Shown: positions 29,846-41,515, numbered from the stretch's first letter. The stretch: 64,000 nucleotides of DNA from Cercophora sp. LCS_1 (GCA_036250225.1 JAPZLL010000048.1:212083-276082); one strand, 5' to 3'. The notes: generated from the letters alone by a model not told the origin. Translations and numbers: made by a program.

Positions 29846-31525
29846 TCAAGAAGTCAACGCTAGACCCTTCATCTTCAGACCCGCCCACATCAGCACGCGC
29901 TCCTGTGACTCATCGAAATCCTCCTTGAACTCCGGCATACCCGGCCTCACCTTGCCCATCTCACCCATAAGCTTGGCGAACATGTCGCCTATGGCCATCG
30001 TGTATCCGCTGTCGCCCCCAAAGGCCCGCCCTGCTTCCTTGCAGACCTCGTACAAGTATCCGTACACAACGGTCCGCAGGTCATCGAGCGTGGGGAATCC
30101 CTGGACTCCGGCCAAGGCCTTGCCATACGCCAGGTTGCCAGCCACCAAGAGAACTGACACCAGCTCAATCATGTCGTTCACCCATTCGGGGCCCCTCTCG
30201 CGCCGTGCCAACAGCATGCCCTGCAACCCAAGTCGTAGTGCCGACGGGATCTTGTCCTGCCCGAGGTAGAGGTTTGCGAGGGTGAGACGCGCCGAGGGAA
30301 GAGGGTCCAAGTGGTTCGGCCATGTTGACGTCACAGTTCGAAGCTCTGTCTCGACCACAGACAAGTCTTCGAGGTGGGGGTTAAGACCCGGGGAGCGGAT
30401 GGCATGGACAGTCGCGTTGATGAGGGTCAAGACGGAGCGTTGTGCAGCAGGGAGAGAGGCAGGGAATCCACGGAGTTCCTTCTTTTCGGCTTTGCAGCGG
30501 ACGCAGGCGCAAGTAAAGAAGTGCTCTCGTTGGAGGAGCTCTTGACGACCAGTAAAGAGGACGGTCGGATCAACGTAGCTGATTGTGAGCTCGGCGCCTG
30601 CAGGGATCTTGGTCAGAGAGCGTAGGCGCAACTGTGTGCCTTCGAAAAAGATGTGTGCGTTCGGGACGCAAGAGTGGTTGATGGCGGCACTGAGGATATC
30701 GAGGGAGAAACCGACCGAAGAGGTCATACCAGCAGGACGGAGGCGGACACAGTTAACCCGTATCTGTGATCAAACGTTTAGCTTCATTCCCTCCCTTGCT
30801 GAAGGATAACTCACTGTGGGGGCCAACCTCCATGCCAGCCCTTGATTGACCTTGTTCCCAGTGGCCTCCCTGACCGCCTCAGCAATCGCAAAGATGTCGT
30901 TGTTTCGTACCCCCGACTTCGTGTACTCGTTGAAGTGGCTCTCCATCGCATCGATGGCCTTGCCTTGCAGTGTGGTGATGAGCTTGCGCTGCTGCCAGAA
31001 GATCAGCCGATGCAGCGCCAAGTTGTGCGCCCCCATCTGCGGGTTCTCCCGCAAGATCTTGCACTCGTCCTTGTGGAACTTGGTCCAGGCTGCCCTCTGG
31101 CACTTCTTGCTGCAGAATCTAGCGGCAAGGCAGCCAGTACAGGCCTTTGTTGTTTCGCCGTTGCCACCCTTCTTGAACACTTCGGCAGTGTCTTGCAGGC
31201 AGTTGTGGCAGATGGAGGGGTTGCCCGCATCCACGCAGCTGATGAGAGGGTTCGAGCGGTAGATCTCGCGGCCGTCGGGAATATCCTCCTTTGTGAAAAG
31301 ACCGGAGCCCATGGAAATGGTAGAAGAGCGGATCGCTAGGGAGGAGGACGCGGTTATGGTGCGCAGAATGTCCTTGCAGAGCGTCGTATCGCTGTGGAAG
31401 GCGTCGCGCGGGGCAGGGGTGTAGTCATCCTCTTCGTAGTCGTCGACTTCACGCGTGAGGCAGGCTTCGGCAAGAAGCTCGTTGATCGAGGGGGTATCTT
31501 GACCGGTGGACGCTTGGTTCGCCAT
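29846..31525 (-). CDS. SET and MYND domain protein (SMYD family)
   Basis: The model joins 31525-30815 and 30763-29846 across a 51-bp intron (GTGAGT...ATCACAG) and gives 542 residues. A frame extension to 31696 would add 57 Ser/Arg-rich residues that look like a transcribed leader. Residues 106-155 form a MYND zinc finger (CHNC, CTGC, FCSKKCQ, HKDEC) inserted in a split SET domain. The SET part continues with NHSCVPNA at 266-273 and ISYVD near 300, followed by a post-SET cysteine cluster (CACVRC). The C-terminus is a helical repeat region typical of SMYD proteins. The family methylates lysines of histones or other proteins. The substrate and nuclear versus cytosolic location are not visible here. 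Confidence 0.85.
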
Positions 31526-31857
31526 CTTAAAGGATGGTGGCGGGTTGGGGAGGAGCAATTTTGCGGTTGAAGACGTGTCGCGGGCGACTGTAAAAAAGCT
31601 CCTGGTTCGCAAGAGGAAGAGGGAGGGTGGGGAGCACGAGAATGAGGAAAGAGCCATGGACCCAGAAACGAGACCAGAGGGCAGAAAGGGCAGCAAGTTG
31701 CCGCGCTTGCGATTATGCAGTAAAGGGTATTCACGGGGGCGTGCGCTGTTGCGCTTTCATCCCACAAACAACCTCCAAACCTGCCTTGCCAGGCAAACAA
31801 TACCGGTGATACCCCAAGAACTCCGCCGCCATGGTCCATCGTATAGTATATGCTTCG
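31526..31857. other. Intergenic, upstream of SMYD gene
   Basis: This 332-bp stretch lies between two minus-strand genes and must hold the promoter and leader of the SMYD-type gene. A second upstream ATG at 31696 lies here. I see no other feature. Confidence 0.5.
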
Positions 31858-34131
31858 CTAGTCGTCGTCTAACACATATTGAGACCAAAAAGTCCGCACA
31901 TCTTTTGGTGCCGCCAGCATCTCGAATAGCACCTCCCCATCCGGCTTCGTGATCAGCAAATCGAACTTTTTGGGGGCGTTGAAGTTTGGCCGCATGTCCG
32001 CAAGCTGACGGTCAACCAGCCTGAAACTCCTGCTCTTGAAGTCAATCATCAAGAAGGAGTCGCTGTCCCTGCTGCAGTGGAGCAGCCCTAGCTCCCTGCT
32101 CACACCGTCCTCGAACCTGTCCCACGCAAAGAAGCAGAACTGGTCTCCACAGGCCCCCTGAAGATCATCTCGCAGTCTCAGTACGTCTGAGCGGTCTGGA
32201 TTGGCGAGGGATATGTCTAGCATTCCGAGCGGGATCTTCTGGGCCACCTCGTACATGTCCTCCCCAAGGACCGATGCGATCGTCCACCCCCGCCGAGGCG
32301 CTGCGGGCGAAGAATCCTGAAGAAAGCGACAGAACTCACACACCGCGATGGATAAAATAATGTTCTGCACCGATGGCGCACATGGCTTGAGAGGAGGTTG
32401 GAGGGACGCCATGGCCTCGAGGAAAGCCATGCTCTCGCGGGGCCACTCCTCGAGATCCGGTTGAGACAGCCGGCCAAGCAGCGTAACGAGTGTTTGGAAT
32501 AGTTCGTTGTCGTTCTGCTCCCGAAGTAATGGTACCAATAGACAAAGTTGTAAAAAGTTGTCTGTGTTAGATTGGTGCGGGTCCCGTCCGGTGGCGGTAT
32601 CAGCCGCCCAAGCGTCTTCAAGCTTCCAAAATCCTACTGCTGGTGTATCCTGCTGCTGGTAGAAGGAAGCCTCCCTGTTGACCATAAACTCCATTACCAT
32701 CTTGTTGCTGGCATATTCCCAGGATTTTTGGCAGTTAAGATCGCCGACCCCAAGGTATCTGACCAAGAGCGTTAGAACCCCATGGCAGAAGTACTGGGCG
32801 CTCTGTTCCAGCGGGATCGTCGAGGAGAAAGGTGGAATCATCGTAGTCATCGCCGTCGCCAACATCGTCTCTGGTACCGTGTGCGCCATTCCCGGCTCTA
32901 GTTTGATGTCCGGCGACGGAACCCTGGGCGGGAGTTGGGCGGCTGCCTCCTCCAGGACCGACATTTCGCCAACGGATGCGGACCTGAGAGCTGTGAGCTG
33001 AGCATCTTGCTGCCCGATGAGCATCCCCAGCCTCTGGGTCTCAGCGGCTTGAGCCTCGCTTTTGTCCCGAAGGCTGCGGTTTGCCGACTCCAGGTCGTAC
33101 ATTTCTCGCTTGAGCTGGTCTCTTTCCACCTTCAACCTCTCGGTTTCGTCCTTCAGCATCTTGTTCACGTGCCCCAAGTTGTCCCTCTCACCGCTCAAAG
33201 TTTCGACTTGCTCAACCAGACCCTTGCTCTTCTCGTCTGAAAGCGATGCCTCTGTTTTGAGATTATTGATCTCTTTCATAAACCCAGACTTGAGATTTTT
33301 GATCTCATGCGTGAGCCCAGCCTTGGCCTGCTCCGAAGTGACCAGTTTCTTGTTCAAAGCTTCGACCTGTCCCTTCAATTCGCTGCCTCGACGCTTCATG
33401 TCGTTGATATCGCGCTCGCCATTTTCCCTATCTTGCCGTAAACGCCTGATATCGGCCTCGCTCAAATCGAGCTCGCGATGAGCTCTAGTGAGATCAAAAC
33501 GCAAACGGTCCCTCTCACGTAACAAGTCTTCGTTATCCCCTTGTAGCCGCTCTACTTCCTCCTCCAACCCTCCCACCCTTACTCTGTCTTCATGCGCTTC
33601 CCGCCGAGACTCGTCATAAAGGTCCCGAAACTCGACGGCAAGACGCCGAAGATGCCCGCCGGTGAGGAGCTGAGGATTATGGTTGACGTTTTGTTCTCGC
33701 AACTGTGCAGCCAAGCCGTTCAAACTCCCAATCATAGTGGAAAAGGTGCCGGGGATCGGCTGCGGTAGGTCACGTATAACCTGATTTATATCCTCCTTTC
33801 TTGAGTTGGGTACTGACAGCGCCGTTCCCATGATTCGGATGCCGACATCAGATGCAGGAGTCCCTTCGGATGCCGAGTCGGTTCCGGGTTCTGCCTTCAG
33901 TCCGTGGTCTTGTGCTGGGCCCTCTGTGACTGAGTACCGCCCAATGTATGCCGTCTCCATGACCTCGTCTTCCGGTTCCTCATGGTAGGAACTGACCCTG
34001 GAAAATGAGGCGGGACGTCCCGGTGGTGATGGTCGAGCTGGCAAATGTGGTGAATGCGGCAAAGTATCCTTGCGCCTCCTCTTCGACATCGCTCGGGGCG
34101 ATGTTGGACGCGGCCGTGAGGGCTTCTCCAT
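31858..34131 (-). CDS. Coiled-coil protein of unknown function
   Basis: A single open frame encodes 757 residues from the ATG at 34131; a second Met 14 codons in is possible. The N-terminal ~140 residues are basic, Pro/Ser-rich and contain a run (SKRRRKD) that could be a nuclear localisation signal. From about 185 to 395 there is a strong coiled coil rich in Glu, Arg, Leu and Lys. The C-terminal ~330 residues look folded and helical, with no motif I recognise. There is no signal peptide or membrane segment. The layout is that of a scaffold or nuclear structural protein, but the function is unknown. A 27-bp tandem duplication lies just upstream of the start. Confidence 0.7.
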   Translation of the reverse strand: MEKPSRPRPTSPRAMSKRRRKDTLPHSPHLPARPSPPGRPASFSRVSSYHEEPEDEVMETAYIGRYSVTEGPAQDHGLKAEPGTDSASEGTPASDVGIRIMGTALSVPNSRKEDINQVIRDLPQPIPGTFSTMIGSLNGLAAQLREQNVNHNPQLLTGGHLRRLAVEFRDLYDESRREAHEDRVRVGGLEEEVERLQGDNEDLLRERDRLRFDLTRAHRELDLSEADIRRLRQDRENGERDINDMKRRGSELKGQVEALNKKLVTSEQAKAGLTHEIKNLKSGFMKEINNLKTEASLSDEKSKGLVEQVETLSGERDNLGHVNKMLKDETERLKVERDQLKREMYDLESANRSLRDKSEAQAAETQRLGMLIGQQDAQLTALRSASVGEMSVLEEAAAQLPPRVPSPDIKLEPGMAHTVPETMLATAMTTMIPPFSSTIPLEQSAQYFCHGVLTLLVRYLGVGDLNCQKSWEYASNKMVMEFMVNREASFYQQQDTPAVGFWKLEDAWAADTATGRDPHQSNTDNFLQLCLLVPLLREQNDNELFQTLVTLLGRLSQPDLEEWPRESMAFLEAMASLQPPLKPCAPSVQNIILSIAVCEFCRFLQDSSPAAPRRGWTIASVLGEDMYEVAQKIPLGMLDISLANPDRSDVLRLRDDLQGACGDQFCFFAWDRFEDGVSRELGLLHCSRDSDSFLMIDFKSRSFRLVDRQLADMRPNFNAPKKFDLLITKPDGEVLFEMLAAPKDVRTFWSQYVLDDD

Positions 34132-35468
34132 TGTGGTGGGGGTGGTCGTGGCGAGCTAGGCACTTGTGCGTGTCATGGCGAGCTAGGCACTTGTGCGTGT
34201 CATGGCAGCCAGCCCCAATTCGCAGTGACAATTGTCGGCCAAGGTCAAACAGAGTTTCACCGAGGTTAGGATAAAGTTCATCGGCAATCCGTCACGGTCC
34301 AGGGTCCCGTCCAAATGCAACCCCACAGAAAAGATCGTCCAAAGACGCTGGGCTCGGGAGCTAGGACGCCAGGCCGCCAGGGGTTGGGCTCCGTTGGGCT
34401 ACCGACCAGAAGGTCAGCTGATGGTTTGATGATCGTCCTATAAGATGCGATGAAGAAGCTGAGGTACGGCTCCAATGCCACGGACCGTCACAAGCAGAGG
34501 ACCGGGGACGGATTAAATCGGTCTGGTCGACGTCTTCTCTTGTTGGCGTCGTGGGCCAGGCTGGACTTTGCCTTTTTGCGGAGGCTGGAGTTGGAGGTCG
34601 CCGACTCCAACACAAACAGAAAACCCCTGTTCGAACTGAACTGAGGCGGACGCATATCATCACAAAGAGTCCCAACTCAGATCTCCAATCGCCTTACAAG
34701 GGCTCCATGTTTACAAATTTGACACTTTGTGGGACTGTAGCTAACTTCTGCAATCCAATACCAGGCGTCGCACAAAGTCAACACGTCCGCTTGTTCTTCC
34801 GTTTTCTTGTCAAACACTGATTATTCTGTCCCGACAAACAGCGCTTGCCCATATCAGGGATAGCCCGCTGGACCCTGAATTCCCCCAAATTCCCACGCTC
34901 TTGGGTCTTGGTGCGTGCGCCAGGTGAAACTGCCGTTACCTCGCGGTTCTGGCCTTGGCATGGCGCTGCGGGGCAAGCTGGCGTCCTGTTTGCTGGTTGC
35001 GAGGGGCTGGCACCGCATCATCAGAGTGAACTGTCTCAAACAAGTCAAATGAAAAACGGAAATTATGACCATTGAGTACAGTAAATACTGGTTCGGCCTC
35101 AGCGTGTGAAACGATTTAAATGTGCCTCGGGCGCGCCGACGTTGACAGGAGGAGTTCGATCGTCACATGTCAACATCCTTCATGGAGACGGCACACGGAA
35201 GAGTCACATACCTGAGATGACCTCAAAAAACACATCACAAAATAGAATGGGGAATGTTTTTATTGTTGCCATTCGTATTTCTATATGGGCAACTTTTCCT
35301 GGCTCTCTCCTTCGGCTTTCACACCTTGCCAAAATGCCCTGAACCCCATGCAATGCTGACAACATCCCAAGCTTCCTCTCCACAGTACCTGGGTATCCAT
35401 AATCTAGCAGCGCCATGTTATTTGTACAGGTAAAAAAGCAGAGAACCACCAAGCGCGCGCTCTCTCTC
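34132..35468. other. Intergenic, about 1.3 kb
   Basis: It contains a 27-bp tandem duplication (34149-34202) close to the start of the coiled-coil gene. The rest shows only short chance frames. Confidence 0.45.
34149..34202 (+). repeat. Perfect 27-bp tandem duplication
   Basis: A 27-bp unit containing GCGAGCTAGGCACTTGTGCG is present twice head to tail, 18 bp upstream of the coiled-coil gene start. It probably lies in its 5' leader or core promoter. Confidence 0.85.
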
Positions 35469-36392
35469 TCATCGGCATGCATATGTTGTTTTCGTCCCAA
35501 TTGGGAGCGTCGTTGTTTTTGTGAATCCAACTGCCGGTCCGTATCCGGCGAGGGCCGTGGTCAGGGTAAGAGGACATCCGCCACAGTTTAAGAGGACTGT
35601 CGTCGTGGTGTATGATGAGTATGTGGTAAACGTCTTTCCGGCCGACTTCTCTGGCTGCACGACGAATGTGGTGGGACATGCTGCTGGCGCCACATCTTCG
35701 CGCGCCGCTAATGAGGCCGTGGGTGTTGGTGCCGAAGTGATGGCCGGACTAGGTGCCGCTGCTGGGAGCTCCTGGATCTGCAGTCCACTTCCCGAGGTAA
35801 CGGTTGCTGCTGAGACTTCCGTTCGTGCGTTGTCGGTTCTTTGAGCGACGAGCTTCGACGATTCACAGACTGTGAGCCAATAGGTGAAGGCCGTCGAGAC
35901 GTATTTCGTGCCTTCGATGCGTTGGTTGGGGCAAAAGTAGACATAGTTGTCTTCGACATGGTCGCACCCATTGCAGTTGATACTGGCGTAGCGCAGTGTT
36001 GTTGAGGGGTAGATGGTTTGCGTTCCATCCCATGAGCACTTCCCGCTAGGATTCCTGGGGAGGCTTGTCGTACACCCTTCGCCCCATTGCAACTCTCTTG
36101 GCTGAAGAGCGCCGGGAAGGGCGGGGTCAAATGGCCCAGCTCGACCCTCGTCGCGGCCGACAATCGGTTTCATGACGGCGTTGCGGTCGACCGACGTTGA
36201 AGTTGGGGGCGGTCTTTGCGCGTGCGGCTCATGGTGACCGGCCACGCCCGAGTCGGACCAGAGCACCGGAGCGTCAGGGATGAGTGATGATGATGATGAC
36301 AATGCACCCCTTTGTAGGCCGCCGGTTCCTATGGGAGAGCAGGACGCGTGGCTCAGAAGTGCCGATAATAACACAAGTTTAGAAAAGTCCAT
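35469..36392 (-). CDS. Secreted Ser/Thr-rich protein of unknown function
   Basis: A single open frame encodes 307 residues with a clear signal peptide (MDFSKLVLLSALLSHASC). The mature part has a region with paired cysteines (GCTTSLP, KCSW, NCNGCDHV, YFCPN, TVCESS) around residues 108-180. A Pro/Ser/Ala-rich linker likely to be O-glycosylated follows, then a Thr-rich C-terminal segment containing LLNCGGCPLT. The repeated CNGC/CGGC pairs before and after the linker suggest two related halves. No GPI signal is seen at the end. A secreted or wall-associated protein is inferred; no enzyme motif was found. Confidence 0.65.
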   Translation of the reverse strand: MDFSKLVLLSALLSHASCSPIGTGGLQRGALSSSSSLIPDAPVLWSDSGVAGHHEPHAQRPPPTSTSVDRNAVMKPIVGRDEGRAGPFDPALPGALQPRELQWGEGCTTSLPRNPSGKCSWDGTQTIYPSTTLRYASINCNGCDHVEDNYVYFCPNQRIEGTKYVSTAFTYWLTVCESSKLVAQRTDNARTEVSAATVTSGSGLQIQELPAAAPSPAITSAPTPTASLAAREDVAPAACPTTFVVQPEKSAGKTFTTYSSYTTTTVLLNCGGCPLTLTTALAGYGPAVGFTKTTTLPIGTKTTYACR

Positions 36393-38925
36393 GGCAGGCT
36401 GACGAGTGCAGATGCGTCACAACGGATGCTGACTCTGCCCAATGCCAACCTATACCGATGAGCCGCCTCTAGTCCAGCCCATGAGCCTCAGGTGAGGTGC
36501 AGCTCTGCCCAATGTCTTATAAAGGCTTGGATGCGGTCCCAAAACTAACCCGGACGGATATTTTCCGAGTCAGCCAGCGTTGGAGGGATAGCGGGAGCAA
36601 CGTCAGCGCGGCGACTGGGGCATTGCAGAGTTGGTGTCCCTTGGAGTGTTACAATCGCCTATGCACTGCATTTCAGTGGCGTCGGGGTGTGCGCCGTGCT
36701 GGGTTGTCGGTCTGGTCCCTGTTTGGTGCAGCCCGAGGCGTCTGGGATCCCGGATGGCGGGCCTGGGGTGGTCTTGTGAGGTGGTGGGCTCCTTGCGAGC
36801 TGAAAAGAGCAACTCCTTCGAGGTTTGACAACGGAGAGATTGAAAAGGGATTCGCGGAAAGGTCAACCAGGACGAGCGCAGCGGGGCAGCAAGTATTGGA
36901 AACACGAGGGGGCAAGGAAAGGGGGGTCGGCTCCGGAGCTAGCGATATATTGGCCACTATGCCATCGACGAGCATATCGGTGCCTCTCGTCGCCGCCACA
37001 AGGATGGGCCGTGCTAACCATTGTCCAGATTCTCTCGTGGAGAGACTGTCTCCCGGAATCCTACCCTGGATGGCGGGGAATGGTTACACCTCGTCACTGG
37101 AGCGAGGGCACGTGAAGGGAAGCCGGATGGAAAGAATATGGAAGCGAGGCAGGCGATGGTGGGAAGCCTCGAGGGAACTAGCGAGGGAGATCGAGAGCGG
37201 TTTGCCACAGCGATTGGCCGGGTAAATTAGGGGTGCGTAACCTGCAATATCGAGGTCGCCCAATCCTGCCACAGTTAATAACGGTATATTAGCTCTACCT
37301 GACTGTCCAGGTCTTAACAATCCCTTCATATCGTGGCCGACTGGCCAGGCCGGGAACTGGGAGACCACGGTCGATCCATTGCTGCCGTTCGAGGAGCGGT
37401 GCTTGTTTTGCGCCCCGCAACGCGCCTCCCACGAGCCACCTGGGCAGGGTCGTCGTGGCAGTGAGCAGTTGTGTCGCAAGCGACGGGCGAGCGATAATGT
37501 CGCAAAAACACAGACAGGCCGGCTCGGTCAAAGTCATAGACGGAATTGGGCCGAGTCGCATCGACCAATATCGGGGTTGGATTGGCAAGAATTTTGGATG
37601 AGTGGGATGAAGAATGAAGAAAGGGCAGCCATGGTTACATTTGACAGTTGATGGCGGATTGGCGGATTGGCGTCCCCCGCCAAGACGGGCCGGCAAGTGC
37701 GGGGCTGGAACCCCCCTAAAAATAGCTTCTAGCGAACGCCGCTCCCTGCCCGTTCCTGGACCGTCTTTGGACAACGTCGATGCTCTGGATCCAAGCCGTC
37801 GGAAAGGGACGCCTTGCCTCAGCTGGCCAGCCTCGTACCCTCCTTCTCGTTGCCCATTCGCACATGCGCGGGGCAAACGTGAGATGATCAAATGCGAAGC
37901 CACATCCAATGGGAAACTCCAGATCTCCAATCTTCTTGGTTCCTTCATCCCAAACTGCTTCGTCCCAACCTTAGGCCGGTTGCAGCCTGCAACCCATCAC
38001 GTCACCACCCACTTCGGAGCATCGGCAAACGGGCCGGCTAAACACCGCATTATCGGCCTGCCCATCGTTGAGCCTCACCTTGGGCTCTCACCTTGCCCGG
38101 ACGCAAACTAAAAGCTCCGAGCTCCGACATACCTCCCTCCCTCCGTTGTCGAGAGCATGTCCGCAAGCGAGGTCATCAACCCGGACAACCAGGCCATCCG
38201 TTCGTCTCCCTGCACCGGTTACCGGACGTCCAGCGGATCCAACTTTTTCGTCCACAATGTGATTGCGGAATTTAGTATTGCATGCTCGTCCCCACCGACA
38301 AGTCCAAAAAAGAACCTTTTCCAGATCCCGAAAGTCACCTTCCCGTCTTGTCGACGGAAAATGCACGCCTTGCCCCTTTTCTTTTTACCACTGCGTGATT
38401 GCTTGCATCGGGGGTGACATCTCACATGTCCGGGTTGACACGCTTGCGCTCTGCATTTGCGGGGTGCGTCCAAATGGCCGGGTTCACACAGCCCCCTTTT
38501 CTAGCAGCATCCTACCCAGACCTCCGGGATGGAGCTGTGCAACCCTCGGTCTAGACTCGGTGCTAAATCTAAACGACACTTCACCCTTCTCGGGCGTGAC
38601 CGTCGGGCCACTTTCATTCGAGGTACCGTCGATTTCCGCGACACCTCAACGCGTGGTTTCGGTTTAGGACAGCAGTAGCATCGCCACTTGACGTAGGGGA
38701 ATACGTAGCAAGCGCGGTCACAAGGGAGGGGGACAAGACTTCAAGAATTTTTGAGCATATTAACTTTTCGACATCAGGCCATGTAAAGTCCTCCATGTCT
38801 CACGCAGCGATGCGGCCGTTCTTAACTCTATCACACCACCACTCCTTACGCCCCTTAGACCCAACCAAGCCACCATCTCCAGAACCTTCCGGCGCCGCAG
38901 CCGCCAACCGCCCAGTAAACAGTGA
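36393..38925. other. Gene-free interval, about 2.5 kb
   Basis: Several frames up to 242 codons occur on both strands, but none has protein-like composition, and opposite-strand frames overlap them. I annotate no gene. A rapidly evolving gene with several introns could be missed here. Confidence 0.4.
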
Positions 38926-41091
38926 TCAAAACATCCTCAATCCGTATCCCACCTTCCTCATTAACCACCCCCTCCTGTCAGAGCCCTCCTCCTCTTCCCC
39001 CTCGCGCCGATATCGCGGCTCAAAAACAGCCTCCTCTTCATGTCTGAACTCAACATGAGGTGATTCCACTTCTGGCTCTTTTCCTTGCACAGGCACATGG
39101 CTTAGCCCAATCTGGGGCCACTCCGTCTGTATACACTGAACAACCGTCGTGGTAGCAGGCACAGACGCAGTGATCGTGTTCCAAGGCGTGGCCGTAATCG
39201 CGGGCAAGTCAAAGAACAACGTCTCCAAGCTGGCACACCGGCAGGAGATACGCGATGTCGAAGTGACGGTCTCAGTGTAAACTGTTGCGGTCCGAAGATC
39301 TTTGATCCTGAGCAGCATCGAAATGGTCTGGGTGCAATCCGTTGGCAGCGGGAGATCCAAAACAGAGATTGTCTTTGGTGGGAGACTTGGCGATGGTGCG
39401 TAGATGGGTGCTGATAACACTTCCGGTTCCGCTTCAGGGGCTAGCTCTGAGTCCAGGACTGGTCCAAGCTCCGGTTCGGAATCGGATTCTGGCTCAGGCT
39501 CAGGCTCGGGTTCCAACTCGAATTCAGATGCTGGCTTTGGTCCCGGCTCTTGTTCCAGGACCGGGAGAGCCGATGGCTTCGAGAACAAAGTCATACGGCT
39601 GGGACCGAGAGTCAGGGGGCGACGGACTGTTGTCGTTGAGGTTGCCTTTGTGACGACTGTTGAATAGATCGTGACCACGGTACAGGGGCCCTTGCCTCCG
39701 ATTCCTCCATCTGTGTATGTGCACTCGAAAGCGGATTCCCCTGTTTCTTGCGATGAACCTCCTGGGGTGAACTCTGGGGCGTTTGCCTCCCTTGTGACTG
39801 TCTCCAGTGTCGTAGCAACATCATCTGGGCGTCTGGCCGTTGTGCGCCGGACTTCCCCCTCGGACGGTGAGCCATGCCCAGGTTCCGTTATTGACGGCGC
39901 GTCCTTTCTTGATCGTGCATCTTCCGCAATCGCCTGCCCATCTCTCGACCTTTGTTCCTCTTTTCTCTCCCCAAAGTGTGGTCGTTCGGTCGCAGAGCCT
40001 TGCCCACCTGGCGCCCCGTGTTGGGGGTGCTCGGCATGGGGTCTCTCGCCGTGGGGTCGCTCCCCATGGGGCCTCATCGGCTGTGGCCCCTCCCGTCGCG
40101 AACCCTCAGGAACCGTGTTGTTCGAACCTGTTCCCGACTCTGACTGGGGGTTTCCGCCGTCTGTCGCTTGATGCGTGATCTCACGTCCTGGTTCCACAGT
40201 GCCCGGCGTAGGCATGGCGTCCCCAGAAATGCTCGTAGCACTGACGGTCGTGACCTCAGTTTCGGTTTCGAGGATGGTGGTTGTCACAACTGCCGTAGCC
40301 GTCCTCAAAGCAGTTGACAGATCCGTAAGCACACGCGTTGATACACTTGTCGCCTCACCCGCCGAGACTGCCATTGCGAGACTGGTTGATGTCTTGGTCA
40401 CCACGTCTCTCTCCACACTGGTCGACACGCTCGTAGCCACGCTCAGCGCAACGCTGGTTTCCACACTTGTCACAACGCTGAGTTCCACGCGTGTTTCCAC
40501 CTGTGTTGCGACGCTCATCAAGACGGTTGTCAGCACCATTGTTTCCACGCTCAAGGCCGTGCTTTGTAGGATACGGGTCGACACGCTCGTCACCCCAACA
40601 CCTGCCGCCGGCCTTGCCGTTTCCGCAGGAGCCCCTTGGATGGTCATTGTGCTGACCCAAATGACGGTTTCGGGCGACCCAACGGATGCTCGCGACGGCG
40701 TCACATGGTACGGGTTTTCGACGACCAATGTGGTGGTGATGAGAATGTCCTTGGGGGGCCACAGAGTTTCGTACTCGCCTTCTTTACGGTGCACGAGGTT
40801 GTCGCAAATCTCGGGGTAGATGTTCGCAAGGGGCCCAGCGCAGAGCTTTCGAAGCTCCTCCTCCACTTTGGGTACATCCTCTTCATCGCCGGCAAGGACG
40901 TCGATGACGTTGGAGCCTACCGTGACCACCGTCCTAATGGGATTGGTTGTCCAATACAGCTTTTCGGGCCAATCAAGGCCTGCAGTGAGAACGAAGGGTT
41001 GGCCGATGAGTCCATCTTCTTCCAACGGCAGACACCAGCAAACGAGAGCAGCGCCGAGGACCGTGAGCCCTCTGAGAACGAGACGGATCAT
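38926..41091 (-). CDS. Large secreted cell-wall-type protein with 4-residue repeats
   Basis: A single frame of 721 residues starts with a signal peptide (MIRLVLRGLTVLGAALVCWC). Residues about 165-245 consist of a four-residue repeat, mostly Ser/Thr-Val-x-Thr/Ser (for example SVATSVSTSVE), encoded by a 12-bp period at about 40360-40600. A hydrophilic low-complexity region follows, with His/Pro/Gly-rich (GERPHGERPH) and Glu-Pro (EPEPEPEPE) runs, and then a Thr/Val-rich segment with a few cysteines (CTYTDGG, CRCASLE). The C-terminus is acidic then basic. The composition is that of an O-glycosylated wall or surface protein. No enzyme domain or GPI signal is evident. The gene is unusually long for this class without an intron. 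Confidence 0.65.
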   Translation of the reverse strand: MIRLVLRGLTVLGAALVCWCLPLEEDGLIGQPFVLTAGLDWPEKLYWTTNPIRTVVTVGSNVIDVLAGDEEDVPKVEEELRKLCAGPLANIYPEICDNLVHRKEGEYETLWPPKDILITTTLVVENPYHVTPSRASVGSPETVIWVSTMTIQGAPAETARPAAGVGVTSVSTRILQSTALSVETMVLTTVLMSVATQVETRVELSVVTSVETSVALSVATSVSTSVERDVVTKTSTSLAMAVSAGEATSVSTRVLTDLSTALRTATAVVTTTILETETEVTTVSATSISGDAMPTPGTVEPGREITHQATDGGNPQSESGTGSNNTVPEGSRREGPQPMRPHGERPHGERPHAEHPQHGAPGGQGSATERPHFGERKEEQRSRDGQAIAEDARSRKDAPSITEPGHGSPSEGEVRRTTARRPDDVATTLETVTREANAPEFTPGGSSQETGESAFECTYTDGGIGGKGPCTVVTIYSTVVTKATSTTTVRRPLTLGPSRMTLFSKPSALPVLEQEPGPKPASEFELEPEPEPEPESDSEPELGPVLDSELAPEAEPEVLSAPIYAPSPSLPPKTISVLDLPLPTDCTQTISMLLRIKDLRTATVYTETVTSTSRISCRCASLETLFFDLPAITATPWNTITASVPATTTVVQCIQTEWPQIGLSHVPVQGKEPEVESPHVEFRHEEEAVFEPRYRREGEEEEGSDRRGWLMRKVGYGLRMF

Positions 41092-41515
41092 GGGAGCACT
41101 TCACGGGCAGGACGGCCCATCGGGAAACCAAGAGATAACAAGGGACACATAGTAGACTAAGAACTTTCGTGGGTATAATCACGGGTCCTCGACCGATACA
41201 GAAGTGGGCTCCCAACGAAGGTTTGAACGTTGCCGATCGGCGGTGAGAAAGCCTCGGCTATGCTTCGGCAACAGGCAATTTCATCGGCGTCGAGGAGCCA
41301 TGGTGGAAGCAAAACCCCGAAGACCACCAGTTGAAGCGTCAGTATCGAGTTTAGTGGCTGACTGCGCAGATTAGTTTCCGCCGCCAGCGGTTAGCATGTG
41401 AGGACCAACCTTGTCTCGAGGTCTCACTAATGTGACAATCAAGCTTGTGGTGACCACCACGTATATCGTGGATATTGTGGCCGAGAACAGCACAGAGGGA
41501 TGGCCTGGTGCCGTT
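41092..41515. other. Intergenic between two minus-strand genes
   Basis: This 424-bp interval holds the presumed promoter of the cell-wall-type gene and the 3' end of the transcription-factor gene. No other gene or repeat was recognised. Confidence 0.45.

Noticed and set aside
36497..37225. 242-codon plus-strand frame in the 36-39 kb gap
   Set aside because: No motif or family was seen, overlapping frames on the other strand are equally long, and codon patterns are not protein-like.
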